This document shows, piece by piece, positions 1-9,091 of a stretch of DNA of 64,000 nucleotides. Numbering within the stretch: the first letter of the stretch is position 1; the number at the start of each line of letters is the position of its first letter. The notes below the pieces were generated by a model. The model did no database searches. It was not told the DNA's origin and worked only from the letters and a program-made list of their open reading frames with translations. Source of the DNA: Variovorax paradoxus_P (GTDB taxonomy: Bacteria; Pseudomonadota; Gammaproteobacteria; Burkholderiales; Burkholderiaceae_C). Both the position numbers and the translations under genes were made by a program. The stretch lies in assembly GCF_050627025.1 (NCBI RefSeq), contig NZ_CP192472.1; one strand, 5' to 3'.

Positions 1-1015
1 GGCCCACCACGCGAGTGCCCACCAGCGCGATGTTCTCCACCGTCTCGGCAAATCCGCCGGCCGTTTCGCCCGGGGCCGGGTCCAGGTGCTGCAGCGTGCT
101 TTCCTTCGGGTTGCCCTGGTCGAAGTTGACGGCGCCGCGCAGGCTCATCACGCGGTCGGTGCCGTGGGTGCGCTTGATCACGAGCGTGATGGCGGCGGCT
201 TCCATTTCGGTGATCACGTAGTCGTCGGCGCCGTAGAGCTTGGCGATGTATTGCGCCTGCTTCGACATGCCGGGCCCGTGAAAGAAGGTGTCTCCGGTCA
301 TGTGGGTGCCGGTGCCGACGAAGGGCGCGCGCCGCGCTGCCGCATCGGGATAGCGCAGGCGGTACTTGCGCGCGCTGTCCGAATCTTTCAGCTGCGTGCT
401 CGACGAGAGCTTCATGGCCCAGCCCACGAGATCTGGGTTGAGCTTGAAGCGCCGGTATTCCTCATAGCCCTTGCGCGGCATGAAGGTGGGCTCGCCGGGC
501 TTGTTCTCTTCGGGTGCCCAGCGGTGGCCGAGGTCGTAGTCCACGAGCCAGGTGGCCCAACTCACCTCGCCGATGGTGCCGCGTGCGGGCGGCGTGCCGG
601 CCACGCCGGAAATCACGTAGTAGGCCTGCGAGAAATCGAACTGCGGGTTCAGCAGGATGGCCTGCATCGACGACGAGGAGTTGACCTTGCCCATGCCGAG
701 CACCGCGCCGCACACGCCATCGGCATTGCAATACACCGGCTGCAATGCGCCGGGCACGGCCATCGGCGCGGCGCCCTTCCAGTAGCGCTCGTACCAGTGC
801 TGGAACTCGCCGGCCCGGTCGCCGGTGTTCTGGCCGATCTCGAACATGGCTGCAACGAAGACCTTCACCTTGACGGGCGCGGTGGTGGCGGAGGCAGAGC
901 GCGCAACCGGCACCGGCGAGGTGGGCGCAGCGCAGGCAGCAACAAGCAGCGCCGCCCCGCAGGCGGAGAGCCAGCGCACGCAGGAGGACGAGAACGGCCG
1001 ATGGAAGAACATCAT
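1..1015 (-). CDS. Purine nucleoside permease (NUP)-like lipoprotein, 3' end missing
   Basis: The frame is open from the ATG at 1015 to the window start, so the C-terminus is missing. The N-terminus is an export signal with a lipobox (LVAAC, about residues 24-28), which predicts a lipoprotein. The mature part resembles the NUP family (purine nucleoside permease, PF06516). That family is named after fungal transporters but has a nucleoside-phosphorylase-like fold. Motifs seen are FEIGQNTGDRAGEFQHWYER near residue 60, GKVNSSSS, and TEMEAAA, the last typical of nucleoside-binding sites. The real activity of bacterial members, transport or periplasmic nucleoside cleavage, is unclear. It diverges from the topoisomerase gene across about 120 bp. 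Confidence 0.8.
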   Translation of the reverse strand, partial: MMFFHRPFSSSCVRWLSACGAALLVAACAAPTSPVPVARSASATTAPVKVKVFVAAMFEIGQNTGDRAGEFQHWYERYWKGAAPMAVPGALQPVYCNADGVCGAVLGMGKVNSSSSMQAILLNPQFDFSQAYYVISGVAGTPPARGTIGEVSWATWLVDYDLGHRWAPEENKPGEPTFMPRKGYEEYRRFKLNPDLVGWAMKLSSSTQLKDSDSARKYRLRYPDAAARRAPFVGTGTHMTGDTFFHGPGMSKQAQYIAKLYGADDYVITEMEAAAITLVIKRTHGTDRVMSLRGAVNFDQGNPKESTLQHLDPAPGETAGGFAETVENIALVGTRVVG

Positions 1016-1137
1016 TTTCTTTGGGGCTCCAGGAAAGAACAAAGCGCCTCCATCGCACCAGCGGCGATTGCGGCGTCCTACAGGCAGCGATTGTCGGTGC
1101 AGGCACAAGCGCAGGGTACCTTCACCACGCAAACCCC

Positions 1138-2421
1138 ATGCCGGCTCGCTCCAGATCGACCACTCCGCCCTCCAGACCCTCGCCCACAGCCGCGCCCATT
1201 GCCAACGGCCTGGTCTACGTGAACCCCGACATGCCGGGCATCCGGCGCCTGAAGCACGGCGACCGTTTTCGCTACCGCGATGCAAAAGGGCAGTGGGTAC
1301 GCGACCCGGACGAGCTGTCGCGCATCCGCATGCTGGCGATTCCGCCGGCTTATACGCAGGTGTGGATCTGCCCGCTGCCGAACGGCCATCTGCAGGCGAC
1401 GGGCATCGACGCAAAGGGCCGCAAGCAATACCGCTATCACGCAGACTGGCGGCTCTTCAAGGACGAGACCAAGTTCGAGCGGCTCGAGGCCTTCGGGCTC
1501 GCGTTGCCGCGCATCCGCGCACGCGTGGCGCGCGACCTGCAAGAGGGCAGCAAGGCGGGGGCACCGGGGCGCCAGCAGGTGCTGGCCGCGCTGGTGCGCC
1601 TGCTCGACACCACGCTGCTGCGCGTGGGCAATGAAGAGTACGCCAGCAGCAACGGCTCCTACGGCCTCACCACGCTGCGCAACCGGCATGCCGCCGTGCA
1701 GGGCGCCGCGCTGCGGCTGCGCTTTCGCGGCAAGAGCGGCGTCATGCACGAAGCCCTGCTGGACGACCCGCGCGTGGCAAAGGTGGTGCGCCAATGCCAG
1801 CAACTGCCCGGCCAGGCGCTGTTTCAGTACCAGGACGAAGACGGCGAGCTGCGCAGCGTGTCGTCCACCGACGTGAACGACTATCTGGCCGAAGCATCGC
1901 CGGGCGAGCGCTTTACCGCGAAAGACTTTCGAACCTGGCACGGCACCGTGCAGGCGCTGGAACTCACGCGGCTGGCCTGCGAACCCGGCCGCACCGCCGC
2001 AGACGGCAGCCGCTACAGCGCCAAGGAAATCCTTACTGCCGTCGCAAAGCAGCTGGGCAACACGCCCGCGGTGTGCAAGAAGGCCTATGTGCACCCCGCC
2101 GTGCTGGCACTGGGCAGCGCGCTCGCGGGAGACGGCGAAGACCCGTCGGCGGAGGTACTGCGAAAGATGTCGGCCCGCACTGCCGCCCGGCGCACGCGCG
2201 GCTTGCATGCGGCGGAAGAGCGCCTGCTCGCGTTTCTTCGGGCGCACCGGCAACGCCTGGCGCGCGAACTGCGCGAGGCCTCCAAGGCACGCAAGTCCAA
2301 CGGCAAGGGCAGCCCGAAGGCCGCGCCGCTGCCCGCCCGGCGTTCAGCGCAACGGCAAAGGCCTGCTCAGCCCGCAGCAAGCGAGAAGCGCACGCTGTCG
2401 CGTTCCAGCGCCGCTGTGTAG
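1138..2421 (+). CDS. DNA topoisomerase IB
   Basis: A 427-residue bacterial/poxvirus-type topoisomerase IB, which relaxes supercoils through a 3'-phosphotyrosyl intermediate. The N-terminal domain contains GDRFRYRD and IPPAYTQVWICP. The catalytic domain contains LRVGNEEY, a KDFRTWHGT segment with the conserved Arg/His, and the likely active-site tyrosine Tyr317 in KKAYVHP. The C-terminus is a basic Ala/Lys/Arg-rich tail. ATG at 1138 is preferred because the open frame upstream of it shows no conserved sequence. The 3' end overlaps the convergent kinase-like gene by 55 bp. Confidence 0.93.
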   Translation: MPARSRSTTPPSRPSPTAAPIANGLVYVNPDMPGIRRLKHGDRFRYRDAKGQWVRDPDELSRIRMLAIPPAYTQVWICPLPNGHLQATGIDAKGRKQYRYHADWRLFKDETKFERLEAFGLALPRIRARVARDLQEGSKAGAPGRQQVLAALVRLLDTTLLRVGNEEYASSNGSYGLTTLRNRHAAVQGAALRLRFRGKSGVMHEALLDDPRVAKVVRQCQQLPGQALFQYQDEDGELRSVSSTDVNDYLAEASPGERFTAKDFRTWHGTVQALELTRLACEPGRTAADGSRYSAKEILTAVAKQLGNTPAVCKKAYVHPAVLALGSALAGDGEDPSAEVLRKMSARTAARRTRGLHAAEERLLAFLRAHRQRLARELREASKARKSNGKGSPKAAPLPARRSAQRQRPAQPAASEKRTLSRSSAAV

Positions 2422-3044
2422 CCCAGGTCTTCGGCCAGGCTTTGCAGCGCAATGGCATCGATGGCCAGCGCACGCGGCGCACGATGCGCACCTAGCACGG
2501 GACTCACGCCGCCGGTTTCGCGCGGCAATGCGGTCAGCCGAAGCGCATCGGCGCCGTCGGCATCGATGCGTATGGCGCCGGCTTCGGAAGCGCTGTCATG
2601 AAGATAGCCAAGGCCTCCGAGAAGCAGGTAGCGCAATGCGGCTCCCTGGGGGTGGCGGGGTTCGTCTGCGGTAGGGTCCAGTGCCGGGTCTACGTCGAGC
2701 GTCACGCCATGCATGTCGAAGGCCGCGCGCATTAGGCCCACGCATTGCGCCACCAGCGCGCTGCGCGCAATGCCGTCGTCTGCCGTGGCCAGCTCCCAGT
2801 CGCGCAGCGAGCGAATACCTTCGACGAGTTCTGACACCTGGTTGTCGATGAGCGCCACGCGCTCTTCGCAGGCGGCGGGGTCGATTGGCGTTGCACCCAC
2901 CTGCCGCTTGAGCATGAGCAGTGCCATGCGGATGACCGAGACCGGTGCCGCCATGTCATGCCGCAACGCCGGCAAGGCGCGGGTAAGCAGTTCATGGCGC
3001 ACGCCGGCAGCGATCCAACTGCGGGCTCCTGGCGAGGCCTTCAT
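2367..3044 (-). CDS. Histidine-kinase-like protein with degenerate ATPase part
   Basis: A 225-residue soluble protein. Residues 25-50 contain ALRHDMAAPVSVIRM, which resembles the dimerisation/phosphoacceptor helix of sensor kinases, with His29 as candidate phosphoacceptor. A second long helix follows (about 60-85). The C-terminal half has the size of a small HATPase domain, but no clear N or G boxes are visible. It may therefore be a histidine phosphotransferase or a dead kinase rather than an active one. There is no membrane segment or sensor domain. ATG 3044 is chosen because the upstream in-frame sequence is low-complexity. It overlaps the convergent topoisomerase gene. Confidence 0.55.
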   Translation of the reverse strand: MKASPGARSWIAAGVRHELLTRALPALRHDMAAPVSVIRMALLMLKRQVGATPIDPAACEERVALIDNQVSELVEGIRSLRDWELATADDGIARSALVAQCVGLMRAAFDMHGVTLDVDPALDPTADEPRHPQGAALRYLLLGGLGYLHDSASEAGAIRIDADGADALRLTALPRETGGVSPVLGAHRAPRALAIDAIALQSLAEDLGYTAALERDSVRFSLAAG

Positions 3045-3284
3045 CGAGCGGCGGGAGCCGAAGGCTTCGCCTCGTTCTGTAGACAGGCCGGCAGGCGGCT
3101 GCGGCCTGCAGGTTGGGGGACGGCAATGGGCACGTTCACTTTGCGCTTCCTGAAGCGAAGGAAAGTCAAGAAGTATCGGGCCCACCCCGTGAGCCGGGTG
3201 TAGGAGCGTACCTACGGTTTCGGCCGCCGAGCCCCGATGAGGAGGCACCGGCGCAATGATGAGCCCGGTGGCGCGAGAAAAAAG

Positions 3285-3464
3285 CTACGGCTTGCCGAGG
3301 TAGACGCGCACGTCTTTCACCTCGACACCCGCAGCGGCGACAGCCGAGCGCAACTGCGCCTCGGTCACGCCCAAGGTCTGGGTCCAGTAGCGCACTTCGT
3401 GCGGCTCGTTCACATTGATGCGGCTGCGGTCTTGCGGCCCGCGCTTGGTGGGATCGTCTGCCAT
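3285..3464 (-). CDS. DUF3606 domain protein
   Basis: A 59-residue protein with the DUF3606 pattern: a polar start, then RSRINVNEPHEVRYWTQTLG, then TEAQLRSAVAAAG and VKDVRVYLGK. Proteins of this family are small and common in Proteobacteria, and their function is unknown. It stands alone. The 240 bp on its left (3045-3284) hold no gene I can support, only the upstream region of the kinase-like gene. The 220 bp on its right hold its own upstream region and that of the next gene. Confidence 0.8.
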   Translation of the reverse strand: MADDPTKRGPQDRSRINVNEPHEVRYWTQTLGVTEAQLRSAVAAAGVEVKDVRVYLGKP

Positions 3465-3684
3465 GGTGGTTGGATGCTCCTTGATCGATGTCGACACGAT
3501 GCATCTGTTTTTTGCACTGCACTGGAGGACGGCGGCGCGGTTGAATGAAGGAAAAGTCCGAGCAGGAGCACGAGCGCAGCGCCGCACGGGGTTGGAGTTG
3601 GCGTTGGACATGTCCGAAAGCGGCGCGCGCGCCGATGGCCGCCCGCCTACCTTCGGCGCTCGAACACTCCCCCCTAAGAACCAC

Positions 3685-4101
3685 ATGACACCCGAGCAGA
3701 ACAAGCGCACCATTTCCGACGCATGGAAGGCCTTCGCAAGCCACGACCCGGTACGCATTGCCGCCTGGTTCACGGAAGACGCCGAATGGCTCGCCCCGCA
3801 GCGCAACGCGACCGCGCTGGCGCTGGTCATTTCCGACCACATGATCGGACGGAAAGCCATCGTCCACTTCCTGGCGGAGATGTTCCCGAAGCTTTTCGTC
3901 TCCGATGTCACCGTCGATTTCCGCAGCAGGTACTGCGAGGGCGACGCCGTGATCGTTGAACTGCGCATGCAGGCCATGCTTGCGGACGGCAGAAAGTACG
4001 ACAACGACTACTGCTTCATCTTCGAACTCCAAGACGGACGCATCGCCCGCATGCGCGAGTACATGGATACGCGGAAGGGCCATGCCTGCATCTTTGGCTG
4101 A
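3685..4101 (+). CDS. NTF2/SnoaL-like family protein
   Basis: 138 residues with the one-domain cone fold expected of NTF2/SnoaL-like proteins. There is an N-terminal helical part (SDAWKAFASHDPVRIAAWFTEDAEW), a central HMIGRKAIVHFLAEMF segment, and the closing strand pattern YCFIFELQDGRIARMREYMDT typical of SnoaL_3-type enzymes or binding proteins. Substrate unknown. ATG 3685 starts the conserved region and the upstream open frame is not conserved-looking. It is convergent with the acyl-CoA ligase gene. Confidence 0.75.
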   Translation: MTPEQNKRTISDAWKAFASHDPVRIAAWFTEDAEWLAPQRNATALALVISDHMIGRKAIVHFLAEMFPKLFVSDVTVDFRSRYCEGDAVIVELRMQAMLADGRKYDNDYCFIFELQDGRIARMREYMDTRKGHACIFG

Positions 4102-4122
4102 TGCATGCAGCGCATGAGGTTG

Positions 4123-5619
4123 CTATCTGCAGCGTGCTTGCAGTTCGCGCTTGAGCACCTTGCCGTTGGCCGTGGTCGGCAATGCGCCGATGACCTCGAT
4201 GCGCGCCGGGCGTTTGTAGGGCGAGAGGTGGTCCACGAGATGGGCCCCCAGCGCGGGCTCGTCCAGCACCGCCCCGGGCTTCATCTCGACGAACGCGACG
4301 ATCTGTTCGTTGCCGTCGGCCTCGGGCACGCCCACCACCGCGCAAAGGTGCACGCCGTCGAAACGGCCGATCACCGTTTCGATCTCGGCGGGATAAACGT
4401 TGAAGCCCGAGCGGATGATCATTTCCTTCAGACGGCCGACCACGAACAGCGCGCCGTCCGCATCGAAGCGCCCGAGGTCGCCGCTCGCATACCAGCCGCC
4501 CGGGCGCATGACCTGCGCCGTGGCCGCCTCGTCTCGAAAGTAACCCAGCATCAGGCCGGGGCCGCGCAGCCAGATCTCACCGGTTTCGCCGGGCGCGACA
4601 TCGTTGCCCGCGGGCCCGACGATGCGCGCCTCGCCGCCTTCCACCACATAGCCCGCAGCCGTGTCCGCGCGCGGAGCTTCGACGCGCGTGAGGAACACCG
4701 AGCCCGCGTACTCCGAAAGGCCGTAGCCATAGTGAAGCGGCTGGCCGAACAAGCTTTCTATACGCTGCTTGAGCCCCAGGTCGAGCGGCGCTGAACCCGT
4801 ATAGACGTATCGCAGTGCCGGAAAGCGCACGGCCGCGCGTTCCGCCTCGATGTGCGCGAGCAGTCGCGCATACATCGTGGGCGGGCCGAGCAGGTTCGAC
4901 ACCTGTTCATGCGCGAGCGCGTGCAGCATGTCGGTTGGCGAAAAGCTCGCGCGCAGCACCAGCGCGGCGCCGCCCGTGAGCGCGGCCATGAGCACCGTGC
5001 CAATGCCGAAGATGTGCGTCATGGGCAAGAAGGCGTAGACCCGGTCGCGCTCGCCCAGCGAGCGCACGGAGGCCGATACGCGCCCGAAATGCAGCAGCCC
5101 GCGGTGCGACACCATCACACCCTTCGGCGTGCCCGAGGTGCCCGACGTGAAGATGATGGCGGCCGCATCCACCAGCGCGGGGCCGGGTTCCGGCCGGGCT
5201 TCGGAGCGCACTGCGGAGCGCATCACGCCCGGCAGTGCCGAGGGAACGGCGCCGGCACGGGCCGCGTGCTGCCGCGCCGCCTCCGAAACACCGGTGGTAA
5301 AGCAGCACAGCCGCGCATCGGCGCGTTCCGCAATGGCCGCGATTTCGCCGGGCGACATGCGCGCATTGACGCCGCACGACCATGCACCGACACGGCTGCA
5401 CGCCATGATCAACGCGATGTGCGCGGCGCAGTTCTCGGCTACCAGCAGCACGCGGTCGGTCGGCCGCACGCCCGCAGCCAGCAGGTCTTGCGCGGCGGCC
5501 TCGGCCATGGCCTGCAACGCCGCATAAGTCACGGTGCCCGAAGGCTCGAAAAGAAATGGCGCGTCGGGTGAGCGCGATGCGCGCGCCTCCAGCAGCTCGT
5601 GGATTCGGGTGGGCGCCAT
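4123..5619 (-). CDS. AMP-dependent acyl-CoA synthetase/ligase
   Basis: A 498-residue ANL-superfamily enzyme expected to activate a carboxylic acid to its CoA thioester through an acyl-adenylate. The phosphate-binding loop TSGTSGTPKG is at residues 158-167. YGLSEYAGSV and YASGDLGRFD (motif with the conserved Asp) follow, and the C-terminal lysine motif TANGKVLKRE is present. The start codon lies 3 nt after the stop of the Bug receptor gene, so the two are co-transcribed with the upstream acyl-CoA dehydrogenase. The acid is unknown; the neighbours suggest an imported (aryl)alkanoic or dicarboxylic acid. Confidence 0.9.
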   Translation of the reverse strand: MAPTRIHELLEARASRSPDAPFLFEPSGTVTYAALQAMAEAAAQDLLAAGVRPTDRVLLVAENCAAHIALIMACSRVGAWSCGVNARMSPGEIAAIAERADARLCCFTTGVSEAARQHAARAGAVPSALPGVMRSAVRSEARPEPGPALVDAAAIIFTSGTSGTPKGVMVSHRGLLHFGRVSASVRSLGERDRVYAFLPMTHIFGIGTVLMAALTGGAALVLRASFSPTDMLHALAHEQVSNLLGPPTMYARLLAHIEAERAAVRFPALRYVYTGSAPLDLGLKQRIESLFGQPLHYGYGLSEYAGSVFLTRVEAPRADTAAGYVVEGGEARIVGPAGNDVAPGETGEIWLRGPGLMLGYFRDEAATAQVMRPGGWYASGDLGRFDADGALFVVGRLKEMIIRSGFNVYPAEIETVIGRFDGVHLCAVVGVPEADGNEQIVAFVEMKPGAVLDEPALGAHLVDHLSPYKRPARIEVIGALPTTANGKVLKRELQARCR

Positions 5620-5622
5620 CGG

Positions 5623-6612
5623 CTATTCCGCTTCGATGCCCTTGGAGGCGGTGGCCCAGAGCTTTCGGTCGGCCTGGCCCTTGGTGGCCAGCAGTTCCGC
5701 AGCGCCCGTCCAGACTTCGTAGCCCTGCTCGCGCAGTCGATTGGCGATGTCTTCGCGCGCCAGCGCCTTGTGCGCGGCCGCATTCAGGCGGGCGACGAGG
5801 GCCGGGTCCATGCGCGCGGGGCCGTACAGGCCGAACCAGCCGCCCACGTCGTAGCCGGCCACGCCGGATTCGATCATGGTCGGCACCTCGGGCAGCATGC
5901 GGTTGCGCTGGCGCGATGTCACGGCCAGCGCACGCAGCTTGCCCGACTGGATGAAGGGCCGCGAGGTGGCGATGATGTCGAACATCATCGTCACGGTGCC
6001 TCCCATTACGTCGGCCAGCGCGGGCGCGCTGCCTTTGTACGGCACATGCGTCAGCTGCACGCCGGTCATCTTTTCGAGCAGCGCGCCGCTCAGGTGGTTT
6101 GATGCGCCGATGCCGGCCGAGCCGTAGAACACCTTGCCCGGCCGCGCCTTCGCGTAGGCCAGCAGTTCGGACACGCTGTGCACCGGCAAATCCTTGTTGA
6201 CCACCAGCACGTTGGTGTAGTCGACCAGCGGCGCAATGGGCGTCAGGTCCTTCATTGGGTCGAAGGGCATCTTGCGCTGGATGTTCGGGTTGATGGTGAT
6301 CGTCGGGCTTGCGCCGAAGAAGAGCAGCGCAGCGTCGGGCGCAGCCTTGGCGACCGCATCGCCGCCCACGGAGCCGCTGGCACCTGGCCGGTTGTCCACG
6401 ATGACCTGCGTGCCGAGCTCCTGGCTCAGCGCAGGTGCGAGCAGACGCGCCGCACCGTCCACAGGCCCGCCCGCGGAGTAGCCGACGACCAGCTTGATCA
6501 GCGGCGGCAGCTGCTGCTGCTGTGCGAAGGCGCGCGAAGGCAGTGCGGCCAAGAGCGCGCTGCCTGCCAGCGCGGTGACGGCTTGCCGCCGTGTGAAGTC
6601 CGTGGTTTCCAT
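5623..6612 (-). CDS. Bug-family TTT solute-binding receptor
   Basis: A 329-residue periplasmic receptor of the tripartite tricarboxylate transporter (TctC/Bug) family. The N-terminus has a twin-arginine-like export signal (TRRQAVTALAG, then a hydrophobic stretch ending PSRAFA). The family signatures are clear: LVVGYSAGGPVDGAARL, VIVDNRPGASG, and the HVPYKGSAPALADVMGG segment. Such receptors bind carboxylates, and Burkholderiales carry many orphan copies. No TctA or TctB membrane gene is visible nearby. It is the middle gene of the leftward operon, 45 bp after the dehydrogenase and 3 bp before the ligase. Confidence 0.92.
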   Translation of the reverse strand: METTDFTRRQAVTALAGSALLAALPSRAFAQQQQLPPLIKLVVGYSAGGPVDGAARLLAPALSQELGTQVIVDNRPGASGSVGGDAVAKAAPDAALLFFGASPTITINPNIQRKMPFDPMKDLTPIAPLVDYTNVLVVNKDLPVHSVSELLAYAKARPGKVFYGSAGIGASNHLSGALLEKMTGVQLTHVPYKGSAPALADVMGGTVTMMFDIIATSRPFIQSGKLRALAVTSRQRNRMLPEVPTMIESGVAGYDVGGWFGLYGPARMDPALVARLNAAAHKALAREDIANRLREQGYEVWTGAAELLATKGQADRKLWATASKGIEAE

Positions 6613-6657
6613 TGGCTTTGTCTCCTGTTGTTTATTTATTGGGCGAACGCAACCGTT

Positions 6658-8985
6658 TCAGACAGGCAAGTCGAGCACCTGCCGCGCGAGGATGTTTCGC
6701 TGGATCTCGTTGGTTCCGCCGTAGATCATTGCGGCCGTAGAGCCGATCAAAGGCGAGAGCACGTTGAAGGTTTGCCCGTCGAGCACCTGGTCGCCCGCCA
6801 CGGCGCCCTGCTCTTCGCCGGCCTCTATCAGCAGTGCGCCAATGCGGTGATATGTTTCGCTGGCCCATATCTTCAGCAGCGACACCGATGCCGGCAGCGG
6901 CTTGCCCGCACGCACGATGTCGGCAAAGCCCGTGTAGGCGGCAGACAGGTCGAGCACGTCGAGCCGAAGCGCCGCAAAGCGCTGCGCGAACACCGGGTCC
7001 GCAAAAAGTCGACGCGCCTGCGCAAGCCGCGCAAGCTGGCCCAGTGCGTATTGCGACTGCTTGGGGCTGCCGAGAAAAATGCGCTCGAAGCCCAGCAGCG
7101 CCTTGGCAATCGTCCAGCCGCCGTGCAGCTTGCCGACGAGGTTTTCGGCCGGCACGCGCACGTTGTCGAAGAACACTTCGCAGAACTCGGGCTCGCCCGA
7201 GAGCGTGCGGATCGGCCGCACCGTGATGCCCGGCGTGCGCAAGTCGCACAGCAGAAAGCTGATGCCCTCTTGCTTGCGGGCAGCCTTGTCGGTGCGCACG
7301 AGCATGAATATGTGGTTGGCGTCCTGCGCCAGCGTGGTCCAGATCTTCTGGCCGTTGACGATGAAGTGGTCGCCCCCTGCATCGCGCCCCGCCACGGCTT
7401 CTGTGCGCAGCCCGGCCAGGTCGGAGCCGGCGTTGGGCTCCGAATAGCCCTGGCACCACACGTGCTCGCCGCTCAGTATGCGCGGCAGAAAGCGGCCCTG
7501 CTGCTCGGGCGTGCCGTGCTGGATCAACAACGGCCCGATCATCACGATGCCCTGGTCAGGCGTGCGCGCAACGCCGTACTGTTCGAGCTCCTCGATCCAC
7601 GCAATGAGCTTGTCGGCGGGCAGGCCCATGCCGCCATGCGCCTGCGGCCAGGCCGGGGCAATCCAGCCCTGCTGCGATAGCGTGAGGTACCACTCGCGTA
7701 TCTCGCTCCAGCGGGCGCGGTGCGAAAGGTAGCGCAGCTGCTGCGGGTAGCGCCGCTGCAGAAAGCCGCGCACCATGCGGCGAAAGTCCGCCTCGGGCAT
7801 CGCGCTCCAGTCGGCGCTGCGCGGAAACTCGCCCTCCCACTCGGCCGTGCCGGTTCGCGCCTCTTCGCCTTCGGCCAGCATGGCATGGCGGCGCTGGTGC
7901 GCGCTGACATTGCCGAGCCACGCCGAAAGGCACAGCGTGCGCTTGTAATAAAGGCTCAGGTCGCACTCCTGCGTGTAGCCGATGGCGCCATGCAGCTGCA
8001 CCGCGGCGCGTGAAACCTGCAGCGCCGCGGCGGTGCACCGCGCGTTCACGCGGCTCGCTTCGGCTTCGAGCCGGTCGGCGGCGAGCCCCTGGCTTGCGAG
8101 CGACAGCACTTCCGAGAGCGTGGCTTGCGCCACCTCGAGGTGAATGAACATGTCCACGCAGCGGTGCTGCAGCGCCTGGAAGCTGCCGATGGGCTTGCCG
8201 AACTGCGAACGGGTGCGAAGGTAGGCCAGTGTCTGCGCGAGCATGGCCTGCCCCAGGCCCAGCAGCTCGGCGGCCTGCAGGATTTGCCCGGCTGCGAGCG
8301 CGTGGCGCAGCGCCTCTTGCGCGGCAGGGCCTTCTGCCAGCACCGCTTCGGGCGGCAGCTCCACCTGTTCGAAGCGCAGGCTCGCTGCCTGGCTGCCGTC
8401 CACCAGCGGCACCAGCGCTTCGCTCGCGCCGGGCGTGCCGCGCGGCACCCACAGCAGCACCGCGTCGTCGCTGGCCCGTGCCGAAACCAGCCATCCGCTG
8501 GCTGCGGCGCCGGGCAGCACCATGAGCTTTTCGCCCTGCAGCAGCACGCCGCCCGCGTGGCCTGCGCGCGGTTCGCAGCCGCAGGCGAGCGGCACGGCGC
8601 TCAGGTCGCCCGCGCTCTCCTGCCAGGCCAGCGCGGGCAGGCTGCGGCCGGCTACCAAGTCTGCAAGCAGCGACTGCGCACCCTTCGATTCGAGCCGCCC
8701 CAGCAACAGCGCGCTCAGGCCCGCTACCGCCAGCAGCGGCTCGGCCGCCACGTGCTCCCCCGCAGCGCGCAGTATTTGAGCGGCACCCGCAAGCCCCAGG
8801 GCCATGCCGCCTGCCGATTCGGGCGCCAGCATGCCGGTCCAGCCCAGTTCGGCAAGCGCGCTCCAGCCTTGCGCCTCGTCGGCATCGGGGTGTTCCATGC
8901 GCTCGCGACGGCGCTGGACGGAACGGCTGCGAACGAAGTAGTCGAGCGCTGCTTCGCGTATTGCGGAGAGTGATTCGGTATCCAT
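6658..8985 (-). CDS. Double-length acyl-CoA dehydrogenase (two fused ACAD domains)
   Basis: A 775-residue protein made of two acyl-CoA dehydrogenase domains in tandem, each about 380 residues. The first half ends in the FAD-binding C-terminal motif IGYTQECDLSLYYKRT. The second starts near RYPQQLRYLSHRARW, carries WCQGYSEPNAGSDLAGL and IVNGQKIWTTLAQDA, and ends with IYGGTNEIQRNILARQ. The usual catalytic Glu of medium-chain enzymes (YEGT) reads YGGT in the second half. A Glu in GFERIFLG sits where isovaleryl-CoA dehydrogenase has its base. Expected to oxidise a branched or aromatic acyl-CoA at the alpha-beta bond. ATG 8985 is preferred over the 5'-extended frame. Confidence 0.88.
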   Translation of the reverse strand: MDTESLSAIREAALDYFVRSRSVQRRRERMEHPDADEAQGWSALAELGWTGMLAPESAGGMALGLAGAAQILRAAGEHVAAEPLLAVAGLSALLLGRLESKGAQSLLADLVAGRSLPALAWQESAGDLSAVPLACGCEPRAGHAGGVLLQGEKLMVLPGAAASGWLVSARASDDAVLLWVPRGTPGASEALVPLVDGSQAASLRFEQVELPPEAVLAEGPAAQEALRHALAAGQILQAAELLGLGQAMLAQTLAYLRTRSQFGKPIGSFQALQHRCVDMFIHLEVAQATLSEVLSLASQGLAADRLEAEASRVNARCTAAALQVSRAAVQLHGAIGYTQECDLSLYYKRTLCLSAWLGNVSAHQRRHAMLAEGEEARTGTAEWEGEFPRSADWSAMPEADFRRMVRGFLQRRYPQQLRYLSHRARWSEIREWYLTLSQQGWIAPAWPQAHGGMGLPADKLIAWIEELEQYGVARTPDQGIVMIGPLLIQHGTPEQQGRFLPRILSGEHVWCQGYSEPNAGSDLAGLRTEAVAGRDAGGDHFIVNGQKIWTTLAQDANHIFMLVRTDKAARKQEGISFLLCDLRTPGITVRPIRTLSGEPEFCEVFFDNVRVPAENLVGKLHGGWTIAKALLGFERIFLGSPKQSQYALGQLARLAQARRLFADPVFAQRFAALRLDVLDLSAAYTGFADIVRAGKPLPASVSLLKIWASETYHRIGALLIEAGEEQGAVAGDQVLDGQTFNVLSPLIGSTAAMIYGGTNEIQRNILARQVLDLPV

Positions 8986-9091
8986 CGCCGCAGCGTGACA
9001 GAACACCCTGCCGCGCGGCATTTGCATTTACCGAAGGGAGGGTTTCGCAATGACAGAACCGCCTCGCGCGGGAGAGGCATAGATTCGGTGC

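Noticed and set aside
86..1222. 378-codon rightward open frame at the window start
   Set aside because: Shadow of the purine-permease-like gene; composition is typical of an antisense frame.
1078..2253. 391-codon leftward frame opposite topoisomerase IB
   Set aside because: The topoisomerase frame carries all catalytic motifs.
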